Below are positions 22,301 to 31,739 of a stretch of DNA of 64,000 bases, one piece after another; the first letter of the stretch is position 1; each line of letters starts with the position of its first letter. The notes beneath the pieces are model-generated. The model did not search any database. It was not told the DNA's origin and was given only the letters and a program-made list of their open reading frames with translations. The DNA is from Anolis sagrei (taxonomy: Eukaryota > Chordata > Lepidosauria > Squamata > Anolidae): NCBI RefSeq assembly GCF_037176765.1, contig NC_090023.1:144528866-144592865 (forward strand). Direction: 5' to 3'. A program made the translations under genes and the position numbers.

Positions 22301-25300
22301 GTCAACAAAAATGATGAAGTCATTTTCATGAGCTTCCACTAGTTACTTCCCTTTACACCAGCAAGGGGAACTGTCTGGCCTGACAAATGTTGTTGAACTG
22401 CAAGCTGTGTGGTTATGTGTCTTTAAGTCATTTCTGACTCATGGCAACTCTAACAAGTCACACGAATCACAGAGTTTTCTTGACAGAATTTGTTCAGGGG
22501 AGATTTGCCTTTGCTTTCTTCTGAGGTTCAAATCACTACCCCATGTTGGCTCTACTCCATGCTGGTATTCTTATCCATTGGCTTTGCTTACCAGGGCTGC
22601 TGGACTACAACATCAGGAGGCAAAGATTAAACCTTTAAGGTGTATGTATCAAATTTGAGGCCCACAGGTCAAATCCTATGTCATTTTATGTGATCTTCAA
22701 GATGCTGGACTACAACTCCTATATGCCTCACTACTAGAGATCATGACTATGATTGATAGGAGTTTTGATGTAGTAATATCTGGAAGGCTGCAGTTTGTTC
22801 TGGTTAGTCAGAAGAATGGGGTTTGGATTTCGACACAAGGCTTGCAGATATGATGCCTGACTTGAAAATGCCCTTTCACCTGTCCCCAACCTCTGAGCCA
22901 CAAGGGCTGTTGGGTTGTAATCCCTATGATCCCTTGTTTGCCAACAAGATTCCAGACGATGCTTTCCCTGAGTTCTCCCATTGCTTTGCCCAGAGTGCCA
23001 GATACATTCTGAAGTTCAACCCTAGTGATCACAATGGCTCTTGCAGCGCAAGATTTCCTTTCTTCAATATGCACTTTGTGTAGACCATCATTCTTGTGCT
23101 AATCACAACACAGGATGCAATTAATACAAAATTACAAATGTAATCTTGCTATCACCGAACAGTCTTTAGCCTTCCTATGAAATTGTGCTGCTTCTTATCT
23201 TTTGGCCTCGTGCTGCTTCTTATCTTTTGGCAAGCATTTCTCCCTTTGTTGCGTATCCTCCTCGACACCAGCTTGAAGACATGTGGCTGGGACTTGAATT
23301 GAATTCCATAGCCTTGTGAAATACGGAAGCTTTGTTATCTTCCTAAACTACTGTCAGAGATTCTTGAATGGAAATTATCTTTACCTACGAGTTTCCCAAG
23401 CAGGTTGAACAGGAAACTTCAGGTTTAAGAAACTGAGCTGTTCCCTCAAAGCAGGGGTGTCAAACTCATTTTCATCAGCTTTAGGTTTGCCCTCAAAGGG
23501 CCATTGAATCCATGGACAGAAAACCCATCGATCCAGAGGGCCAACAATGTATTTTTTACATGGTGGTTGGTGCTCTTCAGTTATTACCCAATTTGGGTCC
23601 CCAGATGACAATGAATGGTAACTCCTATCACTTTTTATTACCTGTAGTGCGGATTGGGGATAATGGACATTGAAACAGCTTTGGCCTGTCTAGATCATGA
23701 AAAGGTTCCTATGTCTTTAAGAATTACACATAGGGATTAGCCACATCTGGTGCAAGGTGGTCTTAAATTTATGTGTGTATTTATCTAATTTTTATCCTGC
23801 CTTTCTCCCAACACAGGAACTAACAGCAAACATAATGCAAATAAAAAGAGCAACTCTATTAAGTTAAATTAAAACAAGAATATAAAAATGAGGAAAAATA
23901 TTTGATTCACGAAGCATGCACATTAAAATACAATTAAAACTACACAGACCCCCAAAACTCACCATTCCCTCAGCATCTTGTGTCTTATTATTCCCCAAAT
24001 CACCTGATGGGAGAGTTACATTTTCACCTGCCTACGAAAAGCAAGCAGGAACGGGGCCATCCTAGTCTCTCTGAGGAGGAAGTTCCAGGGCTTTACCTTT
24101 ACACTGTGATATGTATCTTGGTTGAATCCAGCAGTGACAGCTAACCTACGAAGGTTTTCCTTAACCACTGCAGGTGGGTCACGTCGCTTGGAGCTGCAGA
24201 AGAGGTTGAAGGAGCTCAGGGTTGATATATAGGAAATGCCACCTGTCCTTGTAGTGAATCCATGGAGGAAGACATGATCTAAGGAAGCATTTTTTAAAAA
24301 AAGACAAAAAGCACTTTAAGGGTATAGATTTGTTATAAGCCTCATGAACAACTACAATATGTTGCTATAAGTTCCAGCACAACATAGGGTGCAACATAGG
24401 GACTCAGAGCAGTTCACAACAAAGTAAATGGCAAAAAATCAATGCCTCACAAAATATAAAATACAACACATTACTAAAATAGCATATAACAATAGATTAA
24501 AACCAGTAAACTTTAAAACATCGGACATAGATAACATAAAACATAGAACATTTGACATTGTGCCAAACCTGAAGTTATCTTGACTACTTCATCTCACTCC
24601 CCGAATGCTTGCTTGAAAAGGGACATTTTAAGTAGCAAGTAGTAATTTATTTGACAGGTTATGTGCACCGGGACTGTGGAGCAGCTAGCTGGGAGTCAGC
24701 TGCATTAAGATCACTACTGACCGAAAGGTAATGAGTTCGAAGCCCACCCGGGTCAGAGTGAGCTTCCAACCACAATTGTGTAGCTTGTTGTCGACCTTTG
24801 CAACCCGAAAGACAGTTGCACCTGTCAAGTAGGGAATTTAGGTACCATGTAGGGAGGCTAATTTAATTGATTTACGAGGCCATAAAAATCTCTAGGAAGT
24901 ATGCAAAGAATGAGGAAGTACTTCATCAGTGTTACAAACGGATGGTGAAGTGACAGCTCCTCTGGTGGCCAGAAGCTGTAATGTTAAATAGCCTCTGAGT
25001 ATCTATCTATATATGTTGTGTTTCTATGGCATTGAATGTTTGCCATGTTTATGTACACTGTAATCTGCCCTGAGTCCTCTGCGGGTGAGAAGGACGGAAT
25101 ATAAATACTGTAAATAAATAAATAAATAAATAAAAATATTTTAATTTTAGATGTTGTTATAATTTGTTTTTATATGTTGGGATATTATTTTTCGCTATTG
25201 TGTGTGTATTGGTTGTTGTATTCAGGCATTGAATGTTTGCTTTTTTGTGACTGAAATTTGCCCTGAGTCCCTTTGGGAAAATAGGGCAGAATATAAATAA

Positions 25301-25301
25301 A

Positions 25302-25340
<39 letters not shown>

Positions 25341-26030
25341 TCCCAAGAGTTCCATGATCAAACAGGGATTTGAATCTTGATCTCCCAGTGTCCCTGGAAC
25401 AATTGCATCATGCTGACTTTCCAACTTAGCAACATATATAACAAAATCTGCATTACCTGGAATCAACGAAGATTTGAGAAGGGTGAGTTTCCCTTTCAGA
25501 GGAGGCAGCCTTTCAAAAAACATCTTTATCTCACTTTGGATCTTTTCTGCATCTTGGCCTGAGAGCGACATTAGTTCACTCTGTGGTGCTGTTGATTTTG
25601 GGTGATTATTTTCTTCACAAGTCACCTCTAAATCTTCATACTCAATCTGGTAAACACTAGTAAAAAGCTGACTGGTATACTCTTTCATTAGTGGCTTTCT
25701 TTGCGAGGGCAACATTATTTTAATTACATTTATATCTTTTTCATCGAGCTTCTGTTTAATGGCATACAAAGTGGCGACCGTATTTTCAGAACACACAATC
25801 TCAAATCTTCCCTTCGGGCAGTGAAAACTCTGCATTGTTTTTTGGAGCGCATCTTCACCATTCCTTTTACTTTTTAAGGCTTGGCAACACATAAGGCAAA
25901 CAAATGGAGCCTGCGAAGGAACTTCCTCCTCCCCAACAGTTTCTAATGCTCTAATTATTGAGTTCTGAATCTGGTTATTCCAAGAGTTGGCTCCGAGGTG
26001 GCACAGATCAATTAACACTGCTTTTGCCAT
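19095..26030 (-). CDS. LACC1: LACC1 (FAMIN), laccase domain-containing 1, five coding exons
   Basis: Coding exons in transcript order are 26030-25457, 24278-24097, 21717-21552, 20095-19870 and 19269-19095. All introns are GT-AG. Exon lengths 574, 182, 166, 226 and 175 nt give 441 codons with stop, against 430 aa in human (recalled). The start is the ATG at 26030, giving MAKAVLIDL, which matches the human N-terminus; the frame is open a few codons further up but without ATG. The C-terminal half is the multicopper polyphenol oxidase/YlmD-type domain. Visible landmarks are the HGFTTRTGG stretch, the His in VNHASDVW (H255), the Cys in GADC (C289), the His in AAHSG (H306), [10 protein letters not shown], and the end [13 protein letters not shown]255, C289 and H306 keep the 34 and 17 residue spacing of human H250, C284 and H301. 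Known role: purine nucleoside phosphorolysis and deamination in macrophage immunometabolism. No canonical poly(A) signal is obvious downstream. CCDC122 lies divergently upstream. Confidence 0.97.
19283..19324. repeat. (GAAA)n microsatellite at LACC1 last acceptor
   Basis: About ten GAAA units. In the transcript this reads CTTT and forms the pyrimidine tract 14 bases before the acceptor AG. Confidence 0.92.
19406..19556. repeat. Three consecutive hairpins, GC-rich, in LACC1 last intron
   Basis: Stem 1: 19406-19421 with 19442-19457, 15 of 16 paired. Stem 2: GGGGGCTTCT at 19461 with AGAAGCCCCC ending 19487, perfect. Stem 3: CCTTGCCCG at 19533 with CGGGCAAGG ending 19556, perfect. The block is GC-rich in AT-rich surroundings. 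The family is unknown. Confidence 0.85.
19870..20095 (-). CDS. LACC1: LACC1 coding exon 4
   Basis: 226 nt, acceptor catctcag, donor CACG/gtaagc. It encodes [10 protein letters not shown], then [14 protein letters not shown] and YVDIRRATR, closely matching the vertebrate family. Confidence 0.97.
21190..21324. mobile_element. SPIN/Charlie-like hAT foldback MITE (copy 1)
   Basis: Inverted ends CAGTGGTTCTCAACCTGTGG. Flanks ctgtagag and ttgtagat are a partly decayed 8 bp duplication. It lies in LACC1 intron 3. Confidence 0.85.
21552..21717 (-). CDS. LACC1: LACC1 coding exon 3 (active-site His, Cys, His)
   Basis: 166 nt, acceptor ttcacag, donor TCAG/gtaaaa. It carries all three residues equivalent to human His250, Cys284 and His301: [20 protein letters not shown] and CGAAHSG. 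All are intact, so the enzyme is predicted to be active. Confidence 0.97.
22405..22560 (-). mobile_element. MIR-like SINE with RTE-type tail
   Basis: The complement of gtcatttctgactcatggc begins the region, with ggggagatttgcctttgc and a decayed head beyond. It lies in LACC1 intron 2. Confidence 0.5.
22690..22870. repeat. Dispersed foldback-type repeat, also at 35790-36010
   Basis: atgctggactacaactcc, then gatgcctgacttgaaaatgc and ccctttcacctgtccccaa recur at 35790-36010 in the same order. The family was not assigned. Confidence 0.5.
23185..23231 (+). repeat. 22 bp direct repeat, 25 bp period
   Basis: GTGCTGCTTCTTATCTTTTG plus GC occurs at 23185 and 23210, perfectly conserved, two units only. 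Confidence 0.9.
23455..23550. mobile_element. hAT-like MITE end
   Basis: caggggtgtcaaactcattt is a common hAT-type terminus. Matching internal sequence occurs at 36165-36235 in the other orientation. Confidence 0.45.
23770..24090 (-). mobile_element. CR1/L2 LINE fragment abutting LACC1 exon 2
   Basis: It runs from the tatttatctaatttttatcc tail to ctgaggaggaagttccagg, the latter from the end of CR1 ORF2. It sits in the intron, sense with LACC1, ending within about ten bases of the exon 2 donor. Confidence 0.7.
24097..24278 (-). CDS. LACC1: LACC1 coding exon 2
   Basis: 182 nt between a cttag acceptor and an AAAG/gtaaag donor. The split Asp codon is completed here and followed by [13 protein letters not shown], the start of the YlmD-like fold, then [15 protein letters not shown]1 fragment in antisense orientation reaches to within about ten bases of the donor. 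Confidence 0.96.
24390..24650 (-). mobile_element. CR1/L2 LINE 3' fragment in LACC1 intron 1
   Basis: gggactcagagcagttcaca and a long A-rich stretch match the antisense of CR1 3' UTRs. It is decayed. Confidence 0.55.
24668..25135 (+). mobile_element. tRNA-derived SINE with CR1/L2-type tail
   Basis: An A-box-like tggagcagctagctgg and a B-box-like gagttcgaagccc are followed by ctgtaatctgccctgagtcc and a (TAAA)n tail. It lies in LACC1 intron 1, antisense to the gene. Confidence 0.75.
25185..25341 (+). mobile_element. CR1/L2 3' tail with (ATT)n
   Basis: gaaatttgccctgagtccc, then gggcagaatataaataaa and ATT repeats (25302-25341). It lies in LACC1 intron 1, 115 bp from exon 1. Confidence 0.75.
25457..26030 (-). 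CDS. LACC1: LACC1 coding exon 1 (N-terminal region)
   Basis: 191 codons plus one base. It runs from MAKAVLIDL to the LKSSLIP stretch and ends at a CCAG/gtaatg donor. The open frame continues into the intron as far as about 25185, through a CR1 tail and an ATT microsatellite; that extension is not coding. A 5' UTR acceptor (tttacag) lies at 26081, so a non-coding exon further upstream is likely. Confidence 0.96.
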
Positions 26031-26224
26031 AGTGCACAATCTGGACAATCCCTGAAGATGTTGGGCTTTTAGTGATGAACCTGTAAAGATAAAGACCCAA
26101 AGAGAAAATATATTTTCAAAATGTTATATTCTTTGTTTTACCAGTTTGTTCATATTAAATGCATGTTCTAATTGAGAAAATCCATAATCACATTGCTGTT
26201 TGCTTCCAGGTCAAAAGTCCTCTT

Positions 26225-26375
26225 GGCAAGATTATTTTCACTTTTGCCTTTCTTTGAGGCTGAGAAAGTGTGATTTGCCTAAAATCACTCAGTGCATTTC
26301 AATGACTGAATGAAGATTTGAATCCTAGTCCCTAGAACTAGATCCATGCCTAAATCACTGTACCATGCTGGCGGT
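26225..26375 (-). mobile_element. MIR-like SINE
   Basis: gtgtgatttgcctaaaatca, then gatttgaatcctagtccc and ctgtaccatgctggcgg are complements of the tRNA-like head and core of MIR. It lies upstream of LACC1 exon 1. Confidence 0.65.
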
Positions 26376-26517
26376 CTAAGCAACAATTAAGAAAAGCAGA
26401 AGTTATTGTTGAATGAGCCCTTTCACGAGAAAAGTAGGAAACAAACACTGTCAATTAATTAGAACATAGAACATACATTCCCATAAGTTCCATCTTCTTC
26501 ATTAGAGCAGTGGTTTT

Positions 26518-26646
26518 CAACCTGTGGGTCCCCAGGTGTTTTGACCTACAACTCCCAGAAATCCCAGCAAGTTTACCAGCTGTTAGGATTTCTGAGAGTT
26601 GAAGGCCAAAACATCTGGGGATCCATCCACAGGTTGAAAACTACTG
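26518..26646. mobile_element. SPIN/Charlie-like hAT foldback MITE (copy 2)
   Basis: Inverted ends CAGTGGTTTTCAACCTGTGG and CAGTAGTTTTCAACCTGTGG on the complement. A perfect 8 bp duplication cattagag lies at 26510 and 26647. Confidence 0.92.
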
Positions 26647-26929
26647 CATTAGAGGATGTAGATGAATAGGGGAATTTGAATCCCAAGAAATCGACCAGTT
26701 CATTGTTCTGGCTGGAATCCTGTATTCACTTAGCACTGGGCTTAAGATGAACAAGGCCACATTCTTAGTTACAGCACATGAACCTCAGACTTACCGCATG
26801 AAATATGAAGAGGATTCTCAATGTAAGTAAGACACATTTAAGCTGTACTTTTTTTTTTTTTTAAATAAACAGTATTTCTAAATAACTTAAAAGAACCAGA
26901 TCTTGTCTAATACTGGAAGATATGCAGTG

Positions 26930-27060
26930 TCAGCGTCAATAGGAGGCCACCAAGAAATATCAGGCTATATTTCAGAGGAAGGAACTGGCAAAACCACCTC
27001 TGACAAAAACTGTTTGAAATGTATGAGCTCAGCATAAGTTGACAATCACCCTGAAGGCTC
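26930..27060 (+). mobile_element. MIR-like SINE core and tail
   Basis: ttcagaggaaggaactggc, aaaccacctctgacaaaaa, then a decayed RTE-type tail. Confidence 0.5.
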
Positions 27061-28180
27061 TCTCTCGTTCTCTTAGGAAATAGTATAATTTGTTAACTAA
27101 AATAGCCAAACTCACTTGGAAAGTATGTGAATATCATGTTCAAGTATTAAAATCTCAATTCCCTTTAAAATAAGTTATTTTTCTAATACTTGCAGCACTT
27201 CAGGTTTGTTTGAAATAAAATGTGCTCCCTCTGTGATATATGTAATGATATCCAGTCTTTCTCCTAAAAATTAAGGACAGTTTTGTATGCTTTTAACAGC
27301 TCACATAAGTAGGCTTTGAGCATAGCTTTATTTAACATAGGGGCATGACAATATCACTGTAGCAGCAGACAGAGAGACAATCAGCCCACTAGATGGGGGA
27401 CACGGAAAGAACCTCCTCAAAAACTGAGTAAATACACTTGGGCGTCTCCTGGACGTTTCTTGTAAACGGCTCATCTTTCCAACACAAAAGCATTGCTTTA
27501 TATGCAATGCTAGTGACATAAAACAAAGAAAAAGTCTACCAGATCCATGAATTCGTTACCTACAGATTCAACCACTCACAACAGTAATCTTTGCATTTAC
27601 TTAAAAAGCATAGCTGTATATAAGGGACTCTATCATCCATGTATATAAGGGTTGGGTGGAATCCTGGATCTAAACCTCAGCGGGTACCAAGAGCCCAAAT
27701 TATTCCCTAAATACCTGGAATGTTTAGGTCATATTTAGGTCATGCACAAAAGCAAAACTCATTTTGTGCATGACCTGAAGTAGCAGGAGAGCTTTATTTT
27801 TATAAGTCAAAGGGAGCTTGAAAAACAGATAACAGTTTATGGGGTGCATGTAAACACTTTTTCCCCCTTCTGATCATGTTTTATATGATTTCAAAATCTG
27901 CTAAACTGGTTTGACTAGAAATAACAGGTTATTTCTATGTATATGGTGTGAAGGTGAACCATGGGAAAGTAGAGGCATGAGTCATAAAGATCACAATATA
28001 GGCTTGCCTTTAGAACTTCTTCCATTACTTGATAATAAGCACTTAGGTGATTTGTAAACTTACAAGGGAAAGAAACCAGGAAATGTGAGTGAATGATATG
28101 CTAATGAGACAAAAGTCCTGACACCAAGGAAAAAGAAAACTAAAATCCAACATGAGATAGACCAGAGGCCCCCAAAGTAA
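27060..28180. other. Intergenic, with one perfect hairpin
   Basis: The sequence looks unique. A 15 bp perfect stem lies at 27737-27776. No exon was recognised. Confidence 0.4.
27737..27776. repeat. Perfect 15 bp inverted repeat, 10 nt loop
   Basis: AGGTCATGCACAAAA at 27737-27751 pairs exactly with 27762-27776. Confidence 0.9.
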
Positions 28181-28445
28181 GGCCCCTCCAAGGTCATTTA
28201 CCTGCTCCCCCCCCCCAAACTTTAGACTTAGGGTTGCCTAAGTCTGGAACAACTTGAAGGCACATAACAATCCTAATTAACTTGACTATCTCATTAGCCA
28301 AAACCAGGCCCAGATTTCTTATTGAAATACTGGTAAGTTTATATTGGATAATATTGTTCTTCATGTTAAATATTGTATTGTTCTTTCATATTTGTTTGCA
28401 CTACAAATTAGATATTGTCGCATTGAAACTGAATATTACTTACAC

Positions 28446-28602
28446 TGAGGGCCATTCCACACAGCTGAATAAAATCCAACATTTTCCACTTTGGACTGGA
28501 ATATATGACAGTGTGGACTCAGATAACCCAGTCCAAAGCAGATATTGTGGGATTTTCTGCTTTGATATTCTGGGTTATATGGCTGTGTGGATGAGCCCTA
28601 TG
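28446..28602. mobile_element. Palindromic MITE, gcccttccacacag family
   Basis: gggccattccacacagctg at the left pairs with the end near 28600. The inner arms contain the repeated words ctttgaactgg and ttctgcctt. It has no coding capacity. Confidence 0.75.
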
Positions 28603-28782
28603 TCATTCTGAATAAGATATTATTGAAACCCTATTGGATTAAATAGTTTCTAATAGGGAGTGTTTTAATTTTTCTCCAGGTAAATCCTTTGCATGCAAAT
28701 GTATTATACTGAATTCAGTGGAATTTACTTGCAGCTATGAAGTTATATGATCTGCTCATGACATGCATGTTTCTCAAACTCA

Positions 28783-28920
28783 TGGCCCTTCTACACAGCC
28801 ATATAACCCAGAATATCAAGGCAGAATAACCCAGAATATCTGTTTCCAACTTTGTTATGGGTTATGACCCAGTTCAAAGCAGATTTTGTGGAATTTTATT
28901 CAGTTGTGTGGAAGGGGCCT
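28783..28920. mobile_element. Palindromic MITE, same family
   Basis: ggcccttctacacagccat at the left and gtgtggaaggggcc at the right are inverted, with the family's central words between them. Confidence 0.75.
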
Positions 28921-28978
28921 CAGTGGAATTAATTCCCGACAAATTAATGTTCAAAACCAGGCTACAAAACAACACTAG

Positions 28979-29114
28979 GAGCCCTTCCACACAGCCCTAT
29001 AGCCCAGAACGTCAAGGCAGAAAATTCCACAATATCTGCTTTGAACTGGGTTATCTGAATGTGGGATTTTCTGCCTTGATATTCTGGGATACAGAGCTGT
29101 GTGAAAGGGCCCTA
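28979..29114. mobile_element. Palindromic MITE, same family
   Basis: gagcccttccacacagccc pairs with gctgtgtgaaagggccc. Confidence 0.75.
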
Positions 29115-29164
29115 GGACTGCAGCTTCAATCAGATCTACTGTATTACCTTTCTTTGTTATTTGC

Positions 29165-29300
29165 CATCAAGTCAACTTTGACTTATGGTAACTCTATGAG
29201 TGAAAAACCTCCAAGAACTCTGACCGTTGCCTGCCCTGCTCTGGTCTTGTAAGCCCAGGCTCCTGGCTTCCTTGGCTGTATTAATTCATCTGGAGTGTGA
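29165..29300 (-). mobile_element. MIR-like/RTE-tailed SINE fragment
   Basis: catcaagtcaactttgact, then tatggtaactctatgagtg are the complement of the RTE-type tail shared with MIR-like SINEs. Confidence 0.5.
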
Positions 29301-29399
29301 TCTGCTTCTTGTCCTATTGCCACCCACTTTATCAAGTGATATTGTTTTTCCCAATCAATGGCTTCATGATATGTATAATATATTCTGTTCAATCATGTT

Positions 29400-29664
29400 T
29401 AATTTGGCAACAGTAAAAGGTTTCTGAACATCACTCATTTACATAAACCCCATGAGCAACAACGTACTGGGTTTACAGTAGATGCTGCAGAAAATGCTTT
29501 AGCTCTACTCCACAAAAAAGGAAGTCAGCTTTGTAGATGCTGATTATAATTAATGTTTGATTTTATACTTATATTAAATATCTATATACCTGGGGTCACA
29601 TTAAAATTTCTCAAGTGGAAAGGGGTTGCAAGAGGGAAATGTTCAAGAAGCACTGCTGTAAAAC
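29400..29664. mobile_element. hAT MITE with cagngcttcttaa ends, partial
   Basis: The internal segment atttggcaacagtaaaagg to gcagaaaatgcttt is shared with 39240-39350. The right end caagaagcactgctg is the family terminus. The left end is not visible. Confidence 0.6.
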
Positions 29665-29997
29665 CCATTCATTTGCCTTTTTTTTGGAAGTTTAACATTT
29701 CAATAAAGTTTTCCTCCATTACTACATTTCAAAAGTGCTGATTTCCTTCTTGTCACATCGATACTCTGAATTAAATGCACAAACTTCCAGTTGTTACAGC
29801 AAAGACAAAAACTAGCCTATTTATTGCATTAACTTTTGTGTATCTGATTAAGTGGAGCCTTATCTGCAATACCTTATGCCATCTCTTTTGCCTGTAGAAG
29901 AGAAGGTGAAGTAGGACATGACAGCCATGTTTAAATATGTGAAAGGATGTCATAAGGAAGAAGGCCCAGATTTGTGTTCTGCTGCCCTGGAGACTAG

Positions 29998-30130
29998 GGG
30001 CCCTTCCACACAGCCATATAACCCAGAATATCAAGGCAGAAAATCCCACAATATCTGAGTCCACATGGCTAAATATTCCAATTCAAAGCAGAAAATGTGG
30101 GTTTTTATTCATTTGTGTGGAAAGGGCCTA
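29998..30130. mobile_element. Palindromic MITE, gcccttccacacag family
   Basis: ggggcccttccacacagcc pairs with gtgtggaaagggcct. Confidence 0.75.
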
Positions 30131-30131
30131 G

Positions 30132-30395
30132 GACTCGAGCAATGGGCTCAAATGAAAGGAAAGGAGATTCCATCTGAACATTAGGAAGAACTTCCTGACT
30201 GTAAGCGCTGTTCAGCAGTGGAACTCACTGCTTCCAAATGCGATTGAAGCTCCTTCCTTGGAAGCTTTTAAACAGAGGCTGAACAGCAATCTGTTTGGGG
30301 TCCTTAGATTGTGCTTTCCTGCATGGCTAGAAGTTGGATTCAGATTGGATGGCCCATGGATTTGTCCAGCACTATAATGGTAGGAAATTAGCCTC
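30132..30395 (+). mobile_element. CR1 LINE 3' end
   Basis: gaaaggagattccatctgaa, cattaggaagaacttcctg and agttggattcagattggatg are landmarks of a sauropsid CR1 ORF2 end and 3' UTR. Confidence 0.8.
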
Positions 30396-30407
30396 TTATC
30401 TCAACTC

Positions 30408-30512
30408 AGGGCCCTTCCACACAGCCCTATATTCCAGAATATCAAGGCAGAAAATCCCACAATATCTGCTTTGAACTGGGTTATCTGAGTCCACACTGCC
30501 AAATGCAAAAGC
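30408..30512. mobile_element. Palindromic MITE, left half
   Basis: gggcccttccacacagccct and the first arm only; the second arm is absent. Confidence 0.7.
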
Positions 30513-30689
30513 AGAAAAAATATGAAAGGAATAAATTTCTGTTCAGAAATTTGTAACCTATTATTATTATTATTACAATCATTATCATCATCAAGAGAGT
30601 AGTTCTAATGCCGAATATCTGTGACCCTACTATTAAAGAACTGTACTCACTCAGTTACAGAGCTCTTTTGCACTGGAGACTTTTCTTCC

Positions 30690-30960
30690 TTTTCTCTCCT
30701 TTGCAGATCCCATTTGAGCAGGAAAGAAAAGGCAGGCTGGGGCAGCCCTAAGTGCCTCTGTTGCAACAGGAGCCAGCCAGCCGGGACTTAGATAGGGGAA
30801 TTCCAGGGTTGTGCAGCAGGGTGGCTCTTCCCTTTTCCCTCCCCCCCTTCCATCTCCGGGCTGCTATACAGGAAGGGAACCCTGGCCTCTTTTCCCCTTC
30901 TCTCCCCAGAAGGAAACACGTGGCAGCAAAGGGCGGAGCACTGCACTGTCAGGAGTACAC
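30690..30960. promoter_or_regulatory. Candidate shared LACC1/CCDC122 promoter region
   Basis: This repeat-poor, GC-richer patch lies between the two divergent genes. It has a GGGCGG box, a CACGTG E-box and C-rich pyrimidine runs, but few CpGs. It is 4.6 kb from the first LACC1 coding exon and 6.1 kb from that of CCDC122. The assignment rests on position and composition only, and no transcription start is visible. Confidence 0.2.
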
Positions 30961-31279
30961 TCTTTTTAAATTATTTCCAAACACTTACCCATGTCTATGG
31001 GAGGGAGCATATTCCCTTCTCTTTTTAAGACAGGTGTGGCTTTTTATTGTTTCTTTTGGCTTGCCAGGTGTCTTACACTGTGTATCTGATCAGGGAATTG
31101 CCCTTGTTGCAGTTAAAGTGATGTCCAACTCCTTCTACAGTGTGGATGCTCCCAGTGTCACCCTGCCATCACTTGCCTTACTGAACTGGCTGTTTTATGC
31201 ACTCCAAACTGTGGCAAGCAGACAAGTCCAAACTCCCACAAAAGGGTAAAAAAGAAAACCCTTAACATATACCAGTGCT

Positions 31280-31508
31280 TTGTGGTTTGTGTCATCACCA
31301 TCCGGGTCTCAAACTGGATCCGAAATTTCCACTTTAACTGCCACGGCTCAAAGCTATTGGACCGTTGGAATTGTAGTTTTATGGGGTCTTCTGCCTTCTC
31401 TGCCAAAGAGTGCTGGTGTTTCACCAAACTACACATCCTAGGATTCGGTGCAGTTAAAGCGGCATCAAAATGCATTAATTCTACAGTGTGGGTGCACCCC
31501 TTGACAGC
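31280..31508. mobile_element. Foldback MITE with cagttaaag arms
   Basis: ccactttaactgccacggct on the left and gtgcagttaaagcggcatc on the right, then attaattctacagtgtggg, form the long inverted arms of a common squamate MITE. A piece of the same end recurs at 31108-31160. Confidence 0.6.
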
Positions 31509-31739
31509 ATGTCATCAACATCCTTATTCAGAGTCCTATCTACATTGGATCTGAGACACACTGGCATCTGCTTGGACTTTCTTGGGATTTTAAAAAAATA
31601 TATAGTATACCCTTAGATGCACACCGCAGTGTGCATTGGTGGTGTGCGTTTTGGGGCCGCCATATAATAAACTGCATTATATAGTCAGTGCAGAAGCGCC
31701 CTCAACTGAAGGAGCACAGTCCTATTTAGAGTTGTAGTC

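Noticed and set aside
22823-23083. Opposing 86-88 aa ORFs on both strands in LACC1 intron 2
   Set aside because: Part is a dispersed repeat also at 35.8-36.0 kb; no splice-bounded coding evidence.
28282-28611. Plus-strand 109 aa ORF
   Set aside because: Its C-terminal half is a palindromic MITE.
30752-31249. Plus-strand 165 aa ORF, the longest non-repeat frame upstream of LACC1
   Set aside because: No family resemblance, proline/leucine-rich from C-rich DNA, no splice or conservation support, and its 3' part overlaps MITE-like sequence.
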